DNA of 64,000 nucleotides, taken from Streptomyces sp. NRRL S-1022. GTDB taxonomy: Bacteria > Actinomycetota > Actinomycetes > Streptomycetales > Streptomycetaceae. Under the pieces are notes generated by a model that made no database searches, was not told where the DNA came from, and saw nothing but the letters and a program-made list of their open reading frames with translations. The DNA is taken from positions 62,001 through 126,000 of the forward strand of contig NZ_JOIU01000021.1 in assembly GCF_000720135.1 (NCBI RefSeq), read 5' to 3'. Position numbers and translations under genes: made by a program. This document shows, piece after piece, positions 27,470-36,979 of this stretch. Positions within the stretch are counted from its first letter, which is position 1. Every line of letters starts with the position of its first letter.

Positions 27470-28045
27470 ATGAGCTACGAGCCGCCCCGGCCGGTCCGGG
27501 GCCTGCTGCTCACCCCTGAGGACAAGGAGGCCCCCGCCCGTGTCCAGCGGCTGTGCCGGCTCGGCCTGGCGGACCGGCCCGACCCCGTGCTCGACGCCTT
27601 CGCCGGCCACCTCGCCCAGCTCACCGGCGCGCTGTACGCCATGGTGAACTTCATCGGCGAGGACCACCAGTTCTTCGCGGGCCTGAGCGCCCCCGCCACC
27701 GCCCCGGTCGTCCGGGACGACGGCAGCAGGGCCGAGATCGGCCGGGTGCTGCCCCGCGACCATGGTTTCTGCCCCCATGTGGTCGTCCGCCGTAAGGCTC
27801 TGGTTCTGGAGGACGTCCGCGACTATCCCCGGTTCGCGGGCAACCCGGTCGTCGACGAGTACGGCATCCGGTCCTACCTCGGCGCCCCGCTCATCGACAG
27901 CTCCGGCATGACGCTCGGCACCGTGTGTGCCGCCGACACGGCGCCCCGGACCTGGGGCAGGCCGGGCCTGGAGACGATCAAGTCGCTCGCCGCCGAACTC
28001 GTCGTACGCCTGGAACGCGGCGCGGACGACGGTCTGCCGATCTGA
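27470..28045 (+). CDS. GAF-domain protein in the conservon operon
   Basis: The 191-residue protein is a single GAF domain (about 25-180) of the type found in soluble sensor proteins, with the motif FCPHVVVRRKALVLEDVRDY and IRSYLGAPLIDSSGMTLGTVC. It follows cvnD by 61 bp and probably belongs to the same transcript. Several conservons carry an extra gene after cvnD (a P450 or another effector); here a small-molecule sensor takes that place. The ligand is unknown. Its own output domain is missing, so it may act through CvnA. Confidence 0.85.
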   Translation: MSYEPPRPVRGLLLTPEDKEAPARVQRLCRLGLADRPDPVLDAFAGHLAQLTGALYAMVNFIGEDHQFFAGLSAPATAPVVRDDGSRAEIGRVLPRDHGFCPHVVVRRKALVLEDVRDYPRFAGNPVVDEYGIRSYLGAPLIDSSGMTLGTVCAADTAPRTWGRPGLETIKSLAAELVVRLERGADDGLPI

Positions 28046-28209
28046 CACGCGGAAAAGGCGTGTAGGAAAGCTGAGGCACCGGTTAAGAAAAGCTCGATGG
28101 ACCCCGGCCCGCGCGTACGGCAGATTGCAGGGTGATTCCACCCCTCTGACCCGGTGCGGGCTCCTTCGGCGTGCCCGTGGGCCGGGCCTCACTCACAGGA
28201 GCCCTAGCG

Positions 28210-29238
28210 TTGAAGGCGCTCGTCAAGGAGAAGGCGGAGCCGGGACTGTGGCTGACGGACGTCCCGGAGCCCGCCATCGGCCCCGGTGATGTCCTGATCA
28301 AGGTCATGCGGACCGGCATCTGCGGCACCGACCTGCACATCCGGGCCTGGGACGGCTGGGCGCAGCAGACGATCCGCACGCCCCTCGTGCTCGGCCACGA
28401 GTTCGTCGGGCAGGTCGTCGAGGTCGGCCGGGACGTGGCCGACATCCGCATCGGCGACCGGGTCAGCGGCGAGGGCCACCTGGTGTGCGGCAAGTGCCGC
28501 AACTGCCTGGCCGGCCGCCGCCACCTGTGCCGGGCCACCGTCGGCCTCGGCGTCGGCCGCGACGGCGCGTTCGCCGAGTACGTCGCCCTGCCCGCGTCCA
28601 ACGTCTGGGTGCACCGGGTCCCCGTCGACCTCGACGTCGCCGCGATCTTCGACCCGTTCGGCAACGCCGTGCACACCGCGCTGTCCTTCCCGCTGGTCGG
28701 CGAGGACGTGCTCATCACCGGTGCCGGCCCGATCGGTCTGATGGCCGCCGCCGTGGCCCGGCACGCGGGCGCCCGCAACGTCGTCATCACCGACGTCAGC
28801 GAGGACCGCCTGGCGCTGGCCCGCAAGATAGGGGTCAGCCTCGCCCTGAACGTCGCCGAGACGACGATCGCCGAGGGACAGCGCGAGCTGGGGCTGCGCG
28901 AGGGCTTCGACATCGGCCTGGAGATGTCCGGCCGCGGCGAGGCCATGCGGGACATGATCGCCAACATGACGCACGGCGGCCGGATCGCCATGCTCGGCCT
29001 GCCCGCCCAGGAGTTCCCCGTCGACTGGGCCCGGATCGTCACCTCGATGATCACCATCAAGGGCATCTACGGCCGCGAGATGTTCGAGACCTGGTACGCG
29101 ATGTCGGTGCTGCTGGAGGGCGGCCTCGACCTCGCCCCGGTGATCACCGGCCGGTACGGCTACCGCGATTTCGAGGCGGCCTTCGCCGACGCGGCGAGCG
29201 GCACCGGTGGCAAGGTCATCCTCGACTGGACCGTGTGA
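28210..29238 (+). CDS. tdh: L-threonine 3-dehydrogenase
   Basis: The 342-residue zinc dehydrogenase oxidises threonine to 2-amino-3-oxobutyrate with NAD. Its length fits Tdh. Motifs are [12 protein letters not shown] (catalytic Zn Cys and the Tdh-type His/Asp), [12 protein letters not shown], the structural zinc cysteines in [39 protein letters not shown] (NAD site), and [14 protein letters not shown] near the C-terminus. The start is TTG 28210, supported by CAGGAG 7 bp upstream. The kbl gene follows after 36 bp, giving the standard two-step threonine-to-glycine plus acetyl-CoA route. Confidence 0.95.
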   Translation: MKALVKEKAEPGLWLTDVPEPAIGPGDVLIKVMRTGICGTDLHIRAWDGWAQQTIRTPLVLGHEFVGQVVEVGRDVADIRIGDRVSGEGHLVCGKCRNCLAGRRHLCRATVGLGVGRDGAFAEYVALPASNVWVHRVPVDLDVAAIFDPFGNAVHTALSFPLVGEDVLITGAGPIGLMAAAVARHAGARNVVITDVSEDRLALARKIGVSLALNVAETTIAEGQRELGLREGFDIGLEMSGRGEAMRDMIANMTHGGRIAMLGLPAQEFPVDWARIVTSMITIKGIYGREMFETWYAMSVLLEGGLDLAPVITGRYGYRDFEAAFADAASGTGGKVILDWTV

Positions 29239-29274
29239 CCCCCTTCATCCGCAAGCACCTTCAGGAGAGCCCCC

Positions 29275-30468
29275 ATGTTCGACACCGTCCGTGAGGACCT
29301 GCGCGCCACCCTCGACGAGATCCGCGCCGCCGGCCTGCACAAGCCCGAGCGGGTCATCGACACCCCGCAGTCAGCGACCGTCAACGTCTCGGCCGGCGGC
29401 CGTGCCGGCGAGGTCCTCAACTTCTGCGCCAACAACTACCTCGGCCTCGCCGACCACCCCGAGGTCGTGGCCGCCGCCCACGCGGCCCTGGACCGCTGGG
29501 GCTACGGCATGGCCTCCGTCCGCTTCATCTGCGGCACCCAGGAGGTCCACAAGGAGCTGGAGGCCCGGCTGTCGGCGTTCCTCGGCCAGGAGGACACGAT
29601 CCTGTACTCCTCCTGCTTCGACGCCAACGGCGGTGTCTTCGAGACGCTGCTCGGCGAGGAGGACGCGGTGATCTCCGACGCCCTCAACCACGCCTCCATC
29701 ATCGACGGCATCCGGCTGTCCAAGGCCCGCCGCTTCCGCTACGCCAACCGCGACCTGGCGGACCTGGAGACGAAGCTCAAGGAGGCGTCCGACGCCCGCC
29801 GCCGCCTGATCGTCACCGACGGCGTCTTCTCCATGGACGGCTACGTGGCGCCCCTGGCGGAGATCTGCGACCTCGCCGACCGCTACGACGCGATGGTCAT
29901 GGTCGACGACTCGCACGCCGTCGGCTTCGTCGGCCCGACCGGCCGGGGCACGCCCGAACTGCACGGCGTCATGGACCGCGTCGACATCATCACCGGCACC
30001 CTCGGCAAGGCCCTCGGCGGCGCCTCCGGCGGCTATGTCGCCGCCCGCGCCGAGATCGTCGCCCTGCTGCGCCAGCGCTCCCGCCCGTACCTGTTCTCCA
30101 ACACGCTCGCCCCGGTCATCGCCGCCGCCTCCCTCAAGGTCCTCGACCTGCTGGAGTCGGCCGACGGCCTGCGGGTGCGCCTCGCCGAGAACACGGCCCT
30201 GTTCCGCCGCCGGATGACCGAGGAGGGCTTCGACGTCCTCCCCGGCGACCACGCCATCGCCCCCGTCATGATCGGCGACGCGTCCGAGGCGGCCCGCATG
30301 GCGGAACTGCTGCTGGAGCGCGGGGTCTACGTGATCGGCTTCTCCTACCCGGTCGTCCCGCAGGGCCAGGCCCGCATCCGCGTCCAGCTGTCCGCCGCGC
30401 ACTCCACGGACGACGTCAACCGCGCGGTCGACGCGTTCATCGCGGCGCGCGCCGCGCTGGCGGTCTGA
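29275..30468 (+). CDS. kbl: Glycine C-acetyltransferase (2-amino-3-ketobutyrate CoA ligase)
   Basis: The 397-residue alpha-oxoamine synthase cleaves 2-amino-3-oxobutyrate with CoA to glycine and acetyl-CoA. It has [58 protein letters not shown] and the PLP Lys in [21 protein letters not shown] lies just upstream of the ATG. It pairs with tdh in one operon. A LysR gene starts 30 bp after the stop. Confidence 0.96.
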   Translation: MFDTVREDLRATLDEIRAAGLHKPERVIDTPQSATVNVSAGGRAGEVLNFCANNYLGLADHPEVVAAAHAALDRWGYGMASVRFICGTQEVHKELEARLSAFLGQEDTILYSSCFDANGGVFETLLGEEDAVISDALNHASIIDGIRLSKARRFRYANRDLADLETKLKEASDARRRLIVTDGVFSMDGYVAPLAEICDLADRYDAMVMVDDSHAVGFVGPTGRGTPELHGVMDRVDIITGTLGKALGGASGGYVAARAEIVALLRQRSRPYLFSNTLAPVIAAASLKVLDLLESADGLRVRLAENTALFRRRMTEEGFDVLPGDHAIAPVMIGDASEAARMAELLLERGVYVIGFSYPVVPQGQARIRVQLSAAHSTDDVNRAVDAFIAARAALAV

Positions 30469-30476
30469 CCGACCGG

Positions 30477-30500
30477 ATGACCTGGGATAATTGAGGTCAT
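30477..30500. promoter_or_regulatory. Operator and leaderless promoter of the LysR gene
   Basis: ATGACCT (30477-30483) and AGGTCAT (30494-30500) are perfect inverted 7-bp arms separated by 10 bp. GATAAT (30486-30491) between them is a good -10 box placed 8 bp before the ATG at 30499, with a weak TCTGAC -35 at 30464. Transcription would start at or beside the A of the ATG, giving a leaderless mRNA. The second arm overlaps the start codon, so binding by the LysR protein would directly block its own gene. Confidence 0.6.
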
Positions 30501-31401
30501 GATCGAAGCACGGCGGCTCCACATCCTCCGTGCGGTGGCCGACCACCGCACGGTCACCGCGGCAGCCGCCGCGCTCTACCTCACCCCTTCCGCCGTCTCC
30601 CAGCAACTGACGGCCCTGGAGCAGGAGACCGGCCACCGCCTGGTGGAGCGCGGCGCCAGGGGCGTACGGCTCACCCCGGCCGGCGAGATCCTGCTCAGCC
30701 ACACCAACGCGGTCCTCGCCCAGCTGGAGCGGGCCGAGGCCGAGCTGGCCGCCTACGGCTCCGGCGAGGCGGGCACGGTCACCGTGGCGGCCTTCGCGAC
30801 CGGCATCGCCCAGGTCGTGGCCCCGGCGGTGGCCCGCCTCGCCCACTCCGCGCCCGGCATAAGGATCCGCGTGCGGGACGCGGAGGGCGACGCCAGCCTG
30901 CCCATGGTGCTGGACCGGCAGGTCGACGTCGCGGTCGCCGTCGAGTACCGGGGCGCGCCGCCCGCCGACGACCCCCGGCTGACCCACGTGCCGCTGTACG
31001 CCGAGCCGTTCGACGCCGTCGTACCGGTGGGGCACCGCCTGGCGGACGCCCCCGAGGTGCCCCTGGCCGAGCTGGCCAAGGACTCCTGGATCGGCCCGTA
31101 CCCCGGCAACCCCTGCCACGACGTGGTCGTCCTGGCCTGCGAGAGCGCCGGATTCCAGCCCCGCCTCGAACACTCCTCCGACGACTTCCGCGCCGTCGTC
31201 GCCCTGGCCTCGGCCGACGCCGGGGTGGCGCTCGTACCGCGCTCGGCGCTGCGGGGCACGGACCTCGCCGGTGTGGTCGTACGGCCCGTCGACGGCGTCG
31301 CCCCGACCCGCCGGGTCTTCGCCGCCGTCCGCCGGGGCGCCGAGGGGCACCCGCTGATCCGCCCGGTGCTGGCGGCGCTCGGGGAGGCGGCGCAGGCGTG
31401 A
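30499..31401 (+). CDS. LysR family transcriptional regulator
   Basis: The 300-residue protein has an N-terminal winged helix (about 1-60; LHILRAVADHRTVTAAAAAL, LTPSAVSQQLTALEQETG) and a C-terminal substrate-binding domain (from about 90). The ATG lies inside a palindromic operator and has no convincing ribosome-binding site, consistent with leaderless expression. It follows tdh-kbl on the same strand, but its own promoter suggests independent control. It may regulate threonine catabolism; no operator copy was noticed before tdh. Confidence 0.9.
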   Translation: MIEARRLHILRAVADHRTVTAAAAALYLTPSAVSQQLTALEQETGHRLVERGARGVRLTPAGEILLSHTNAVLAQLERAEAELAAYGSGEAGTVTVAAFATGIAQVVAPAVARLAHSAPGIRIRVRDAEGDASLPMVLDRQVDVAVAVEYRGAPPADDPRLTHVPLYAEPFDAVVPVGHRLADAPEVPLAELAKDSWIGPYPGNPCHDVVVLACESAGFQPRLEHSSDDFRAVVALASADAGVALVPRSALRGTDLAGVVVRPVDGVAPTRRVFAAVRRGAEGHPLIRPVLAALGEAAQA

Positions 31402-31517
31402 GGCGTCCGTGACGGCGCCGGCCGCGGGGGAGCCCGGCCGGTGAGTCGCGGCCCGCGCCCCTGTACCGCAAGCGGCTCGCAGGGTGACTGTCAGTGGCAG
31501 GGGCTACCTTGCGTGGC

Positions 31518-31877
31518 ATGCCGGATGCACACGACGTACGCCGAATCGCCCTGTCCCTGCCGGACACCACGGAGAAGACCGCCTGGAGCATGCCCACCTT
31601 CCGGGTCGCCGGGAAGATGTTCGCGACCCTGCCCGAGGACGAGACGTCCCTCGCGGTGCGCTGTCCCAAGGAGGAGCGCGACGAACTGGTGCTGGCCGAA
31701 CCGGAGAAGTTCTGGATCGCCGGCCACGAGGCCCAGTTCGCCTGGGTCAGGGCGAGACTCGCCGCCCTGGAGGACGAGGAGGAGCTGCGGGACATCCTCG
31801 CCGACTCCTGGCGCCAGGCCGCCCCGCCCCGACTCCTCGACGCCCACCCGGAGTTGGGGCTCCCGCCCGGAATCTGA
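31518..31877 (+). CDS. MmcQ/YjbR family protein
   Basis: The 119-residue protein is a MmcQ/YjbR (CyaY-like fold, putative double-wing DNA-binding) family member. It shows DVRRIALSLPDTTEK, MFATLPEDETSLAVRCP and HEAQFAWVRARLAAL. ATG 31518 is preferred over the upstream ATG at 31494 because the family begins with the PDAHDVRRIA segment. Its function is not established. It stands alone between the LysR gene and an MFS gene. Confidence 0.85.
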   Translation: MPDAHDVRRIALSLPDTTEKTAWSMPTFRVAGKMFATLPEDETSLAVRCPKEERDELVLAEPEKFWIAGHEAQFAWVRARLAALEDEEELRDILADSWRQAAPPRLLDAHPELGLPPGI

Positions 31878-31957
31878 AAATCCCGGTGGGCGCGCGGCCG
31901 GCAGTGGCATGATCCCGCGCGACGGCGGCGACAGCGGGCACAGGGGGAGCACCCGGG

Positions 31958-33265
31958 ATGACCGGAACGGACGCGCGGCGCGGCATCGCCGCCCAGGGGA
32001 CGGACCGGGCGGCGGCCGGCGGCCCGGCGGTGTGGTCGCGGGACTTCGCGCTGTTCTTCGCGGCGCGGGCCGTCGCCCGCCTCGGCGACACCATGCTGCC
32101 CGTCGCCCTCGCGGCCGGCCTGCTGGAGCACGGGTACGGCGCCGGCGCGGTCGGCCTCGCCATGGCCTCCACGGCGGCCGCGTTCGCCGGGCTCGTGGTC
32201 TTCGGCGGGGTCGTCGCCGACCGGTTCAGCACCCGCAGGCTGATGATCGGCGCCGACCTCGTCCGGCTCGGCACCCAGTCGCTCGCCGCGGGCCTGTTCC
32301 TCACCGGGCACGTGGTGCTGTGGCAGATCTGCGCCATCGGCTTCGCCAATGGCGTGGCCGGCGCGGTGTTCCAGCCGGGCGTGGCCAGCACCGTGCCCCG
32401 CCTGGCCGCCGACATCCAGGGCGCGAACGGCGCGATCCGGGTCGCCGAGTCCGCGGCCCAGCTCGCCGGCCCGGCCGTGGCCGGCGTCCTGGTGGGCCTC
32501 GCCTCGCCCGGCGGGGTCTTCGCCGCGCACGCCGCCACCTACGCGCTCAGCGCCCTGTGCCTGCTGCTGCTCCGGCTGCCCCCGCTCCCCGCCGGTCCCC
32601 GCGCCGCCGCCGGCTCCGCCCCGCGCGCCTTCCGCGCCGATCTCGTCGACGGCTGGCGGGAGTTCCGCTCCCGCTCCTGGCTGTGGGGTGTGATCGCCGT
32701 GTGGTGCCTCTACATGATCGCCGTGTGGGGCCCGACCGTCCCGCTCGTGGCCACCGAGGTCGTACGGCACCACGGCCCGGGCGCCTACGGCCTGGTCAAC
32801 TCGGCCCTCGGCGTGGGCACGGTGCTCGGCGGTCTGCTCGCCCTGCGGCTGCGCCCGCGCCGCATGCTCCGGGCGGGCGCCCTGTCCCTGTTCGCCTTCT
32901 TCGGCTTCCCGGCCACCGTCGGAGCGGGCCTCGGGCTGCCGGCCATGGCGGCCGGGGCCGCGCTCGCCGGTGCCGGGATGTCGTTCTGGGGCGTGATGTG
33001 GGCGACCACCGTGCAGACCCAGGTCCCGGCCGACGTCCTCAACCGCATCCACGCCTACGACGTGGCCGGCTCCCTCGCCATGATGCCGGTCGGCCAGGCC
33101 CTCGCCGGCCCCGCGGCCGGGGCGCTGGGCACCGGTCACGTCCTGCTGGCCGCCGCCGTCGTGAGCCTGCTGGTGGCGGCGATCCTGCTCGCCGTCCCGC
33201 CGATACGCGGCCTGGTCCGGGCCGACGCGACCGCACCGACCGCAGCCGCACCCGCCGTCCGCTGA
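31958..33265 (+). CDS. MFS transporter (EntS/enterobactin-exporter-like)
   Basis: The 435-residue membrane protein has about 12 hydrophobic helices and the typical start WSRDFALFFAARAVARLGDTM. The motif VVADRFSTRRLM is the loop 2-3 signature, and VFQPGVASTVPRLAADIQGANG is typical of the group with EntS and macrolide exporters. The ATG follows GGGGGAG. It ends 9 bp from the convergent transketolase gene. A drug or siderophore efflux role is possible but cannot be specified. Confidence 0.87.
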   Translation: MTGTDARRGIAAQGTDRAAAGGPAVWSRDFALFFAARAVARLGDTMLPVALAAGLLEHGYGAGAVGLAMASTAAAFAGLVVFGGVVADRFSTRRLMIGADLVRLGTQSLAAGLFLTGHVVLWQICAIGFANGVAGAVFQPGVASTVPRLAADIQGANGAIRVAESAAQLAGPAVAGVLVGLASPGGVFAAHAATYALSALCLLLLRLPPLPAGPRAAAGSAPRAFRADLVDGWREFRSRSWLWGVIAVWCLYMIAVWGPTVPLVATEVVRHHGPGAYGLVNSALGVGTVLGGLLALRLRPRRMLRAGALSLFAFFGFPATVGAGLGLPAMAAGAALAGAGMSFWGVMWATTVQTQVPADVLNRIHAYDVAGSLAMMPVGQALAGPAAGALGTGHVLLAAAVVSLLVAAILLAVPPIRGLVRADATAPTAAAPAVR

Positions 33266-33274
33266 GCCCGGGGC

Positions 33275-34198
33275 TCATCCGCGCGCCGCCACCGTCCGCC
33301 CGGCGTCCGTGAACCGGCCGATCCGCTCCCGCAGGCTCGCCGGGTCCAGCCCGTGCGCGGCGACATGCTCCTCGATCGTGCCGTAGCGGCGCAGCTCGCG
33401 GCGGCCGACGCCGAGGCCGAGCACCCGGTGCGGCACATCGGCCAGCGCCTCGCTCACCGCGGCCGTCGACGTCCCCGCCAGATACGGCTCGACCAGCACG
33501 ACGTCGGTACCCGCCGCCCGCGTCGCCCGGCGCAGCCCGGCCGCGTCGAAGGGCCGTACGGTCGTCGCGTACAGCACGGTCACGTCCAGGCCCTCCGTGG
33601 CGGCGAGGACGGCGTCCAGCACCGGCCCGACGGCGACGACCACCCCGGAGCGGCCCTCGCGGACGGGGCGGAAGTGCCGCCCGTCGACCGCCCGGCCCTG
33701 CCGGTTGGACTGCACGGACAGGCGCACGTACACCTTGTCGTCCCCCGCGGCGACCGCGTGCCGCAGCAGCGTCTCGGCCTCGTCCGGATGCCCGGGCACG
33801 TGCACGGTCCAGCCGTCCAGCGTGTCGAGCAGGGCTATGTCGCCCGGAGCCATGTGCGTGAAGCCGCCGGCCGGCCAGTCGAAGGAGGCGGCGGCGCTGA
33901 CCAGCACCGCGCCCGTGTCCTGGTGCCCCAGATCCAGCTTGAGCTGCTCGAACGGCCGCTCCACGAGGAAGCTGGCGAAGGTGTGCACGACCGGCCGCAG
34001 CCCGGTGAGCGCGAGCCCCGCCGCCGCGCCGACCAGCAGCTGCTCGCGGATGCCGACGTTGATCACCCGGTCGGGGTGCCGGCGCTCGGCCTCGCGGAAG
34101 CCGTCCCGGCCGATCTCGGCGAGGACGACCGCGACGCGCGGGTCCTCGTCCAGCAGCCGGGAGACGACGGGGGCGAGACGGTCACGCATGGTGTCCAT
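33275..34198 (-). CDS. Transketolase, C-terminal (pyrimidine-binding) subunit
   Basis: The 307-residue protein corresponds to the Pyr plus C-terminal domains of transketolase. It has RVINVGIREQLLVGAAAGLALTG with the catalytic Glu of the Pyr domain, VHTFASFLVERPFEQLKLDLG and VVVAVGPVLDAVLAA. ATG 34198 is chosen, with AAAGGG upstream. The N-terminal subunit is encoded 74 bp upstream on the same strand. Together they form a split transketolase, an arrangement common in Actinobacteria outside the main pentose pathway gene. The donor and acceptor sugars are unknown. Confidence 0.92.
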   Translation of the reverse strand: MDTMRDRLAPVVSRLLDEDPRVAVVLAEIGRDGFREAERRHPDRVINVGIREQLLVGAAAGLALTGLRPVVHTFASFLVERPFEQLKLDLGHQDTGAVLVSAAASFDWPAGGFTHMAPGDIALLDTLDGWTVHVPGHPDEAETLLRHAVAAGDDKVYVRLSVQSNRQGRAVDGRHFRPVREGRSGVVVAVGPVLDAVLAATEGLDVTVLYATTVRPFDAAGLRRATRAAGTDVVLVEPYLAGTSTAAVSEALADVPHRVLGLGVGRRELRRYGTIEEHVAAHGLDPASLRERIGRFTDAGRTVAARG

Positions 34199-34272
34199 GG
34201 CAGGTGTGCCCTTTCGGAATGCTGCGCACAGCGTGCGGGGATCAGGGGAGGGTGTGCGGCGACAGGGGAGGG

Positions 34273-34980
34273 TCAGGCGTTCTTCGCCTCGACACGGGCC
34301 ACGACGACGTGCGGCCGGCCCGGGTGCGGCGCGGTGAACGCGGCGTACAGCGCCTCGTGGTCGCGCCCGTCGACGGTCACCGCGGACCAGCCCGCCGCCT
34401 CGAACCGGGCGGCGATCCCGCCGGGCAGCGCATGGCTGGCGGAGGAGTTGTCGATCACGACGGTGTGCAGCCGGTCCAGCCCGGCCGGCCCGGCGAAGGC
34501 GATCGCCTCGTGGTTGCTGCCCTCGTCCAGCTCGGCGTCCCCGGTCAGCACCCACACCGCCGGGTCGGTCCGGCCCTGCGCCCGCAGGCCCAGGGCGGTG
34601 CCCACGGCGATGGGCAGCCCGTGCCCGAGCGATCCGCTGCCGATCTCGGCCCCCGGCACCAGCACCCGGTCCGGGTGGTGGCCGAGCGGGGAGTCGTACG
34701 ATCCGAAGCCCGGCAGCCAGTCCACCGGCAGGAAGCCCTTCGCGGCGAGCACCGCGTAGTACGCCATGGGGCCGTGCCCCTTGCTCAGCAGGAACCGGTC
34801 CCGGGCCGGGTCCTGGCGCCGCTCCGGGGCGACCCGGAGCACCCGGTCGTAGAGCACCCACAGCACGTCGAGCGTGGAGGTGGCCGCCGGCCCGTGCTTC
34901 TCGTCGCCGGTCATCATGCCCATCAGCCGGGGCAGGTCGTCGTAGCCGTACGTGCGGCGCTGTTCCGCTGCGGTCGTCAT
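34273..34980 (-). CDS. Transketolase, N-terminal (TPP-binding) subunit
   Basis: The 235-residue protein is the PP domain half of transketolase. It has FLLSKGHGPMAYYAVLA and, for thiamine diphosphate and magnesium, the motif GDAELDEGSNHEAIAFAG ending with VVIDNSS. SGSLGHGLPIAVGTALGL is also present. It pairs with the C-terminal half downstream. The gene starts 136 bp from a tRNA-Pro on the other strand. Confidence 0.93.
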   Translation of the reverse strand: MTTAAEQRRTYGYDDLPRLMGMMTGDEKHGPAATSTLDVLWVLYDRVLRVAPERRQDPARDRFLLSKGHGPMAYYAVLAAKGFLPVDWLPGFGSYDSPLGHHPDRVLVPGAEIGSGSLGHGLPIAVGTALGLRAQGRTDPAVWVLTGDAELDEGSNHEAIAFAGPAGLDRLHTVVIDNSSASHALPGGIAARFEAAGWSAVTVDGRDHEALYAAFTAPHPGRPHVVVARVEAKNA

Positions 34981-35116
34981 GCCGATGATCGTGCAACCTC
35001 AACCGGACTTGAGGTCAACACCGGGTGAACGTCGGAAGGGGCGCGCGACCACCGATCCGAGTGCGGTATTGTTTCCCTGCACGTTGCGACCGGGGAAATC
35101 CCAGGTCAAACGGCAC

Positions 35117-35190
<74 letters not shown>

Positions 35191-35206
35191 CTCGTGAGAG
35201 TCGCCG

Positions 35207-35246
35207 GTGAGGGCCGGTTCCGGAAGTATCCGGAACCGGCCCTCAC
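35207..35246. terminator. Terminator shared by tRNA-Pro copy 1 and the lipoprotein gene
   Basis: GTGAGGGCCGGTTCCGGA (35207-35224) pairs perfectly with TCCGGAACCGGCCCTCAC (35229-35246), an 18-bp stem with a 4-nt AGTA loop. It sits between the convergent tRNA and the lipoprotein gene and can act in both directions. Confidence 0.88.
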
Positions 35247-35265
35247 ACGTTCGGTGAGACGTCCG

Positions 35266-36000
35266 TCACCCTGCCGTCCTGCCGCCCTTGGTGCCGTCGA
35301 TCACCTGCCCGGCCGGCGGGGCTTCCGCCTTGACCGGCTTCTCGTAGTCCGAGAAGACCATCGTGCCGGGATTCTCACCGCCGGACTGGTCGAGCTTGAG
35401 AATGTACGGCTTTCCCTCCGTGGCGACGTACATGGTGATGGTTTCGCCGCCCTTCTTTTTCTTGAGGGGGAGGGCCTTGCGGCCGTCGACCGTGGTGACG
35501 TCGCCCTTCGTCATTCCCTTGCGCTCGGACTTGTCGCTGTCCATGTCGGCCAGGAATCCCTGCTTGTCGCACAGCCCCGTCGTACGGGCGTCGCCCACGG
35601 GCACCTTCACCCAGCGGCCGCTCAGCGCCTGCGCCTGCTTCTGCCCGTCGCCCGAGCCCTTGGCGGCGTTCGCCCAGAAATCCTTGTCGCCCCTGATGTA
35701 CGTCGTCCGGCCCGCGTGGATGACGTCGGCCGTGCCCTGTTCCATGGACATCCGGCCCTTGCAGTTCTTCTGGTCGTCGACGTGGACGTCGACCGTGAGG
35801 GGCTGCCCGTCCGCGGAGACCTTGCCGGCCATGCGCAGCGACGCGGAGTCCCGGGTGGCGGTCACCGCCTTGGCGGCCACCTGGTCCGCGCTCTGCCCCT
35901 TGAACGGCTGGTCCGACGATCCGTCGTCCGAGCATCCCGCGACGCCGACGGCGGCGGTCGCACAGATCACGGATATGGCTAGCGTGCGGCTCACAGACAT
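35266..36000 (-). CDS. Secreted lipoprotein, LppX/LprG-like
   Basis: The 244-residue protein starts with a lipoprotein signal peptide (residues 1-22) and a lipobox VAGC with Cys23. The mature part begins with a Ser/Asp linker (SDDGSSDQP) and continues as an LppX/LprAFG-like beta-rich domain (SLRMAGKVSADGQPL, TTYIRGDKDFWAN, LSGRWVKVP, MYVATEGKPYILKLDQ). These are common in Streptomyces and may bind lipids. Its function here is unknown. The gene is divergent from the RsbQ-like gene across 175 bp. Confidence 0.88.
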   Translation of the reverse strand: MSVSRTLAISVICATAAVGVAGCSDDGSSDQPFKGQSADQVAAKAVTATRDSASLRMAGKVSADGQPLTVDVHVDDQKNCKGRMSMEQGTADVIHAGRTTYIRGDKDFWANAAKGSGDGQKQAQALSGRWVKVPVGDARTTGLCDKQGFLADMDSDKSERKGMTKGDVTTVDGRKALPLKKKKGGETITMYVATEGKPYILKLDQSGGENPGTMVFSDYEKPVKAEAPPAGQVIDGTKGGRTAG

Positions 36001-36175
36001 GCAAAACCCTTCCCGGGGAAATCTGCTGCTTTTCCTCGGCGGCCGCTTTCGCCTCGGGGCGGCCGCTGTGGGTGTCCGGTTTCCCGGGAATTATGGAATA
36101 GTCGCTTCCTCTTTTCCCGGGGAAGGCCCCGGGGCGAGGCCATCGCACCCGGTCGGGGGTGTGAGACTCTCGGGC

Positions 36176-36979
36176 ATGGACATCGCCCGCAGGAACAACG
36201 TCACCGTCACCGGCAATCCCGACGGGCGGCCGGTGGTGCTGGCGCACGGGTTCGGCTGCGACCAGAACATGTGGCGGCTGACGGTCCCCGCCCTGGCCGA
36301 GGAGTACCGGGTGGTGCTCTTCGACTACGTCGGCTCGGGCCGTTCGGACGCGTCCGCCTTCTCGGAGGACCGCTACTCCTCGCTCGACGGCTACGCCCGG
36401 GACGTGACCGACGTGTGCGAGGCGCTGGACCTGCGGGACGCGGTGTTCGTCGGCCACTCGGTCAGCGCGATGATCGGGGTACTGGCCGCCGACCGGGCTC
36501 CGGAGCGGCTCGGGGCGCTGGTGATGGTCGCCCCGTCCCCCTGCTACATCGACGACGAGGGCTACCGGGGCGGATTCAGCGCCGAGGACATCGACGAACT
36601 GCTGTCCTCCCTGGAATCGAACTACCTCGGCTGGTCGGCGGCGATGGCTCCGGTGATCATGGGCAACGAGGACCGGCCCGAACTGGGCGCGGAGCTGAAG
36701 AACAGCTTCTGCGCCACCGACCCGGACATGGCGCGCGTCTTCGCGCGCACCACCTTCCTGACCGATTCGAGGCAGGACCTGAGGAGCGTGCGGGTGCCGA
36801 CGCTGGTGCTGGAGTGCACCCAGGACGTCATCGCCCCGCGGGAGGTCGGCGCCTTCGTCCACCGGTCGATCCCCGGCTCCGCCCTGGTCACCCTCGACGC
36901 CACCGGACACTGCCCGCACCTGTCCGCGCCCGAGGCCACCAACGAGGCGATCACCGCCTTCCTGGCGAGCCTGCGATGA
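36176..36979 (+). CDS. RsbQ-like alpha/beta hydrolase
   Basis: The 267-residue protein matches RsbQ in length and sequence style. It has VVLAHGFGCDQNMWR, the nucleophile VGHSVSAMIG (Ser near residue 96), the acid in LECTQDVIAP and the His in DATGHCPHLS. RsbQ works with the PAS phosphatase RsbP in Bacillus energy-stress signalling. Here the next gene, overlapping by 4 bp, is exactly such a PAS-PP2C protein. A related family includes plant strigolactone/karrikin receptors, so it may make or sense a hydrophobic ligand. Confidence 0.9.
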   Translation: MDIARRNNVTVTGNPDGRPVVLAHGFGCDQNMWRLTVPALAEEYRVVLFDYVGSGRSDASAFSEDRYSSLDGYARDVTDVCEALDLRDAVFVGHSVSAMIGVLAADRAPERLGALVMVAPSPCYIDDEGYRGGFSAEDIDELLSSLESNYLGWSAAMAPVIMGNEDRPELGAELKNSFCATDPDMARVFARTTFLTDSRQDLRSVRVPTLVLECTQDVIAPREVGAFVHRSIPGSALVTLDATGHCPHLSAPEATNEAITAFLASLR

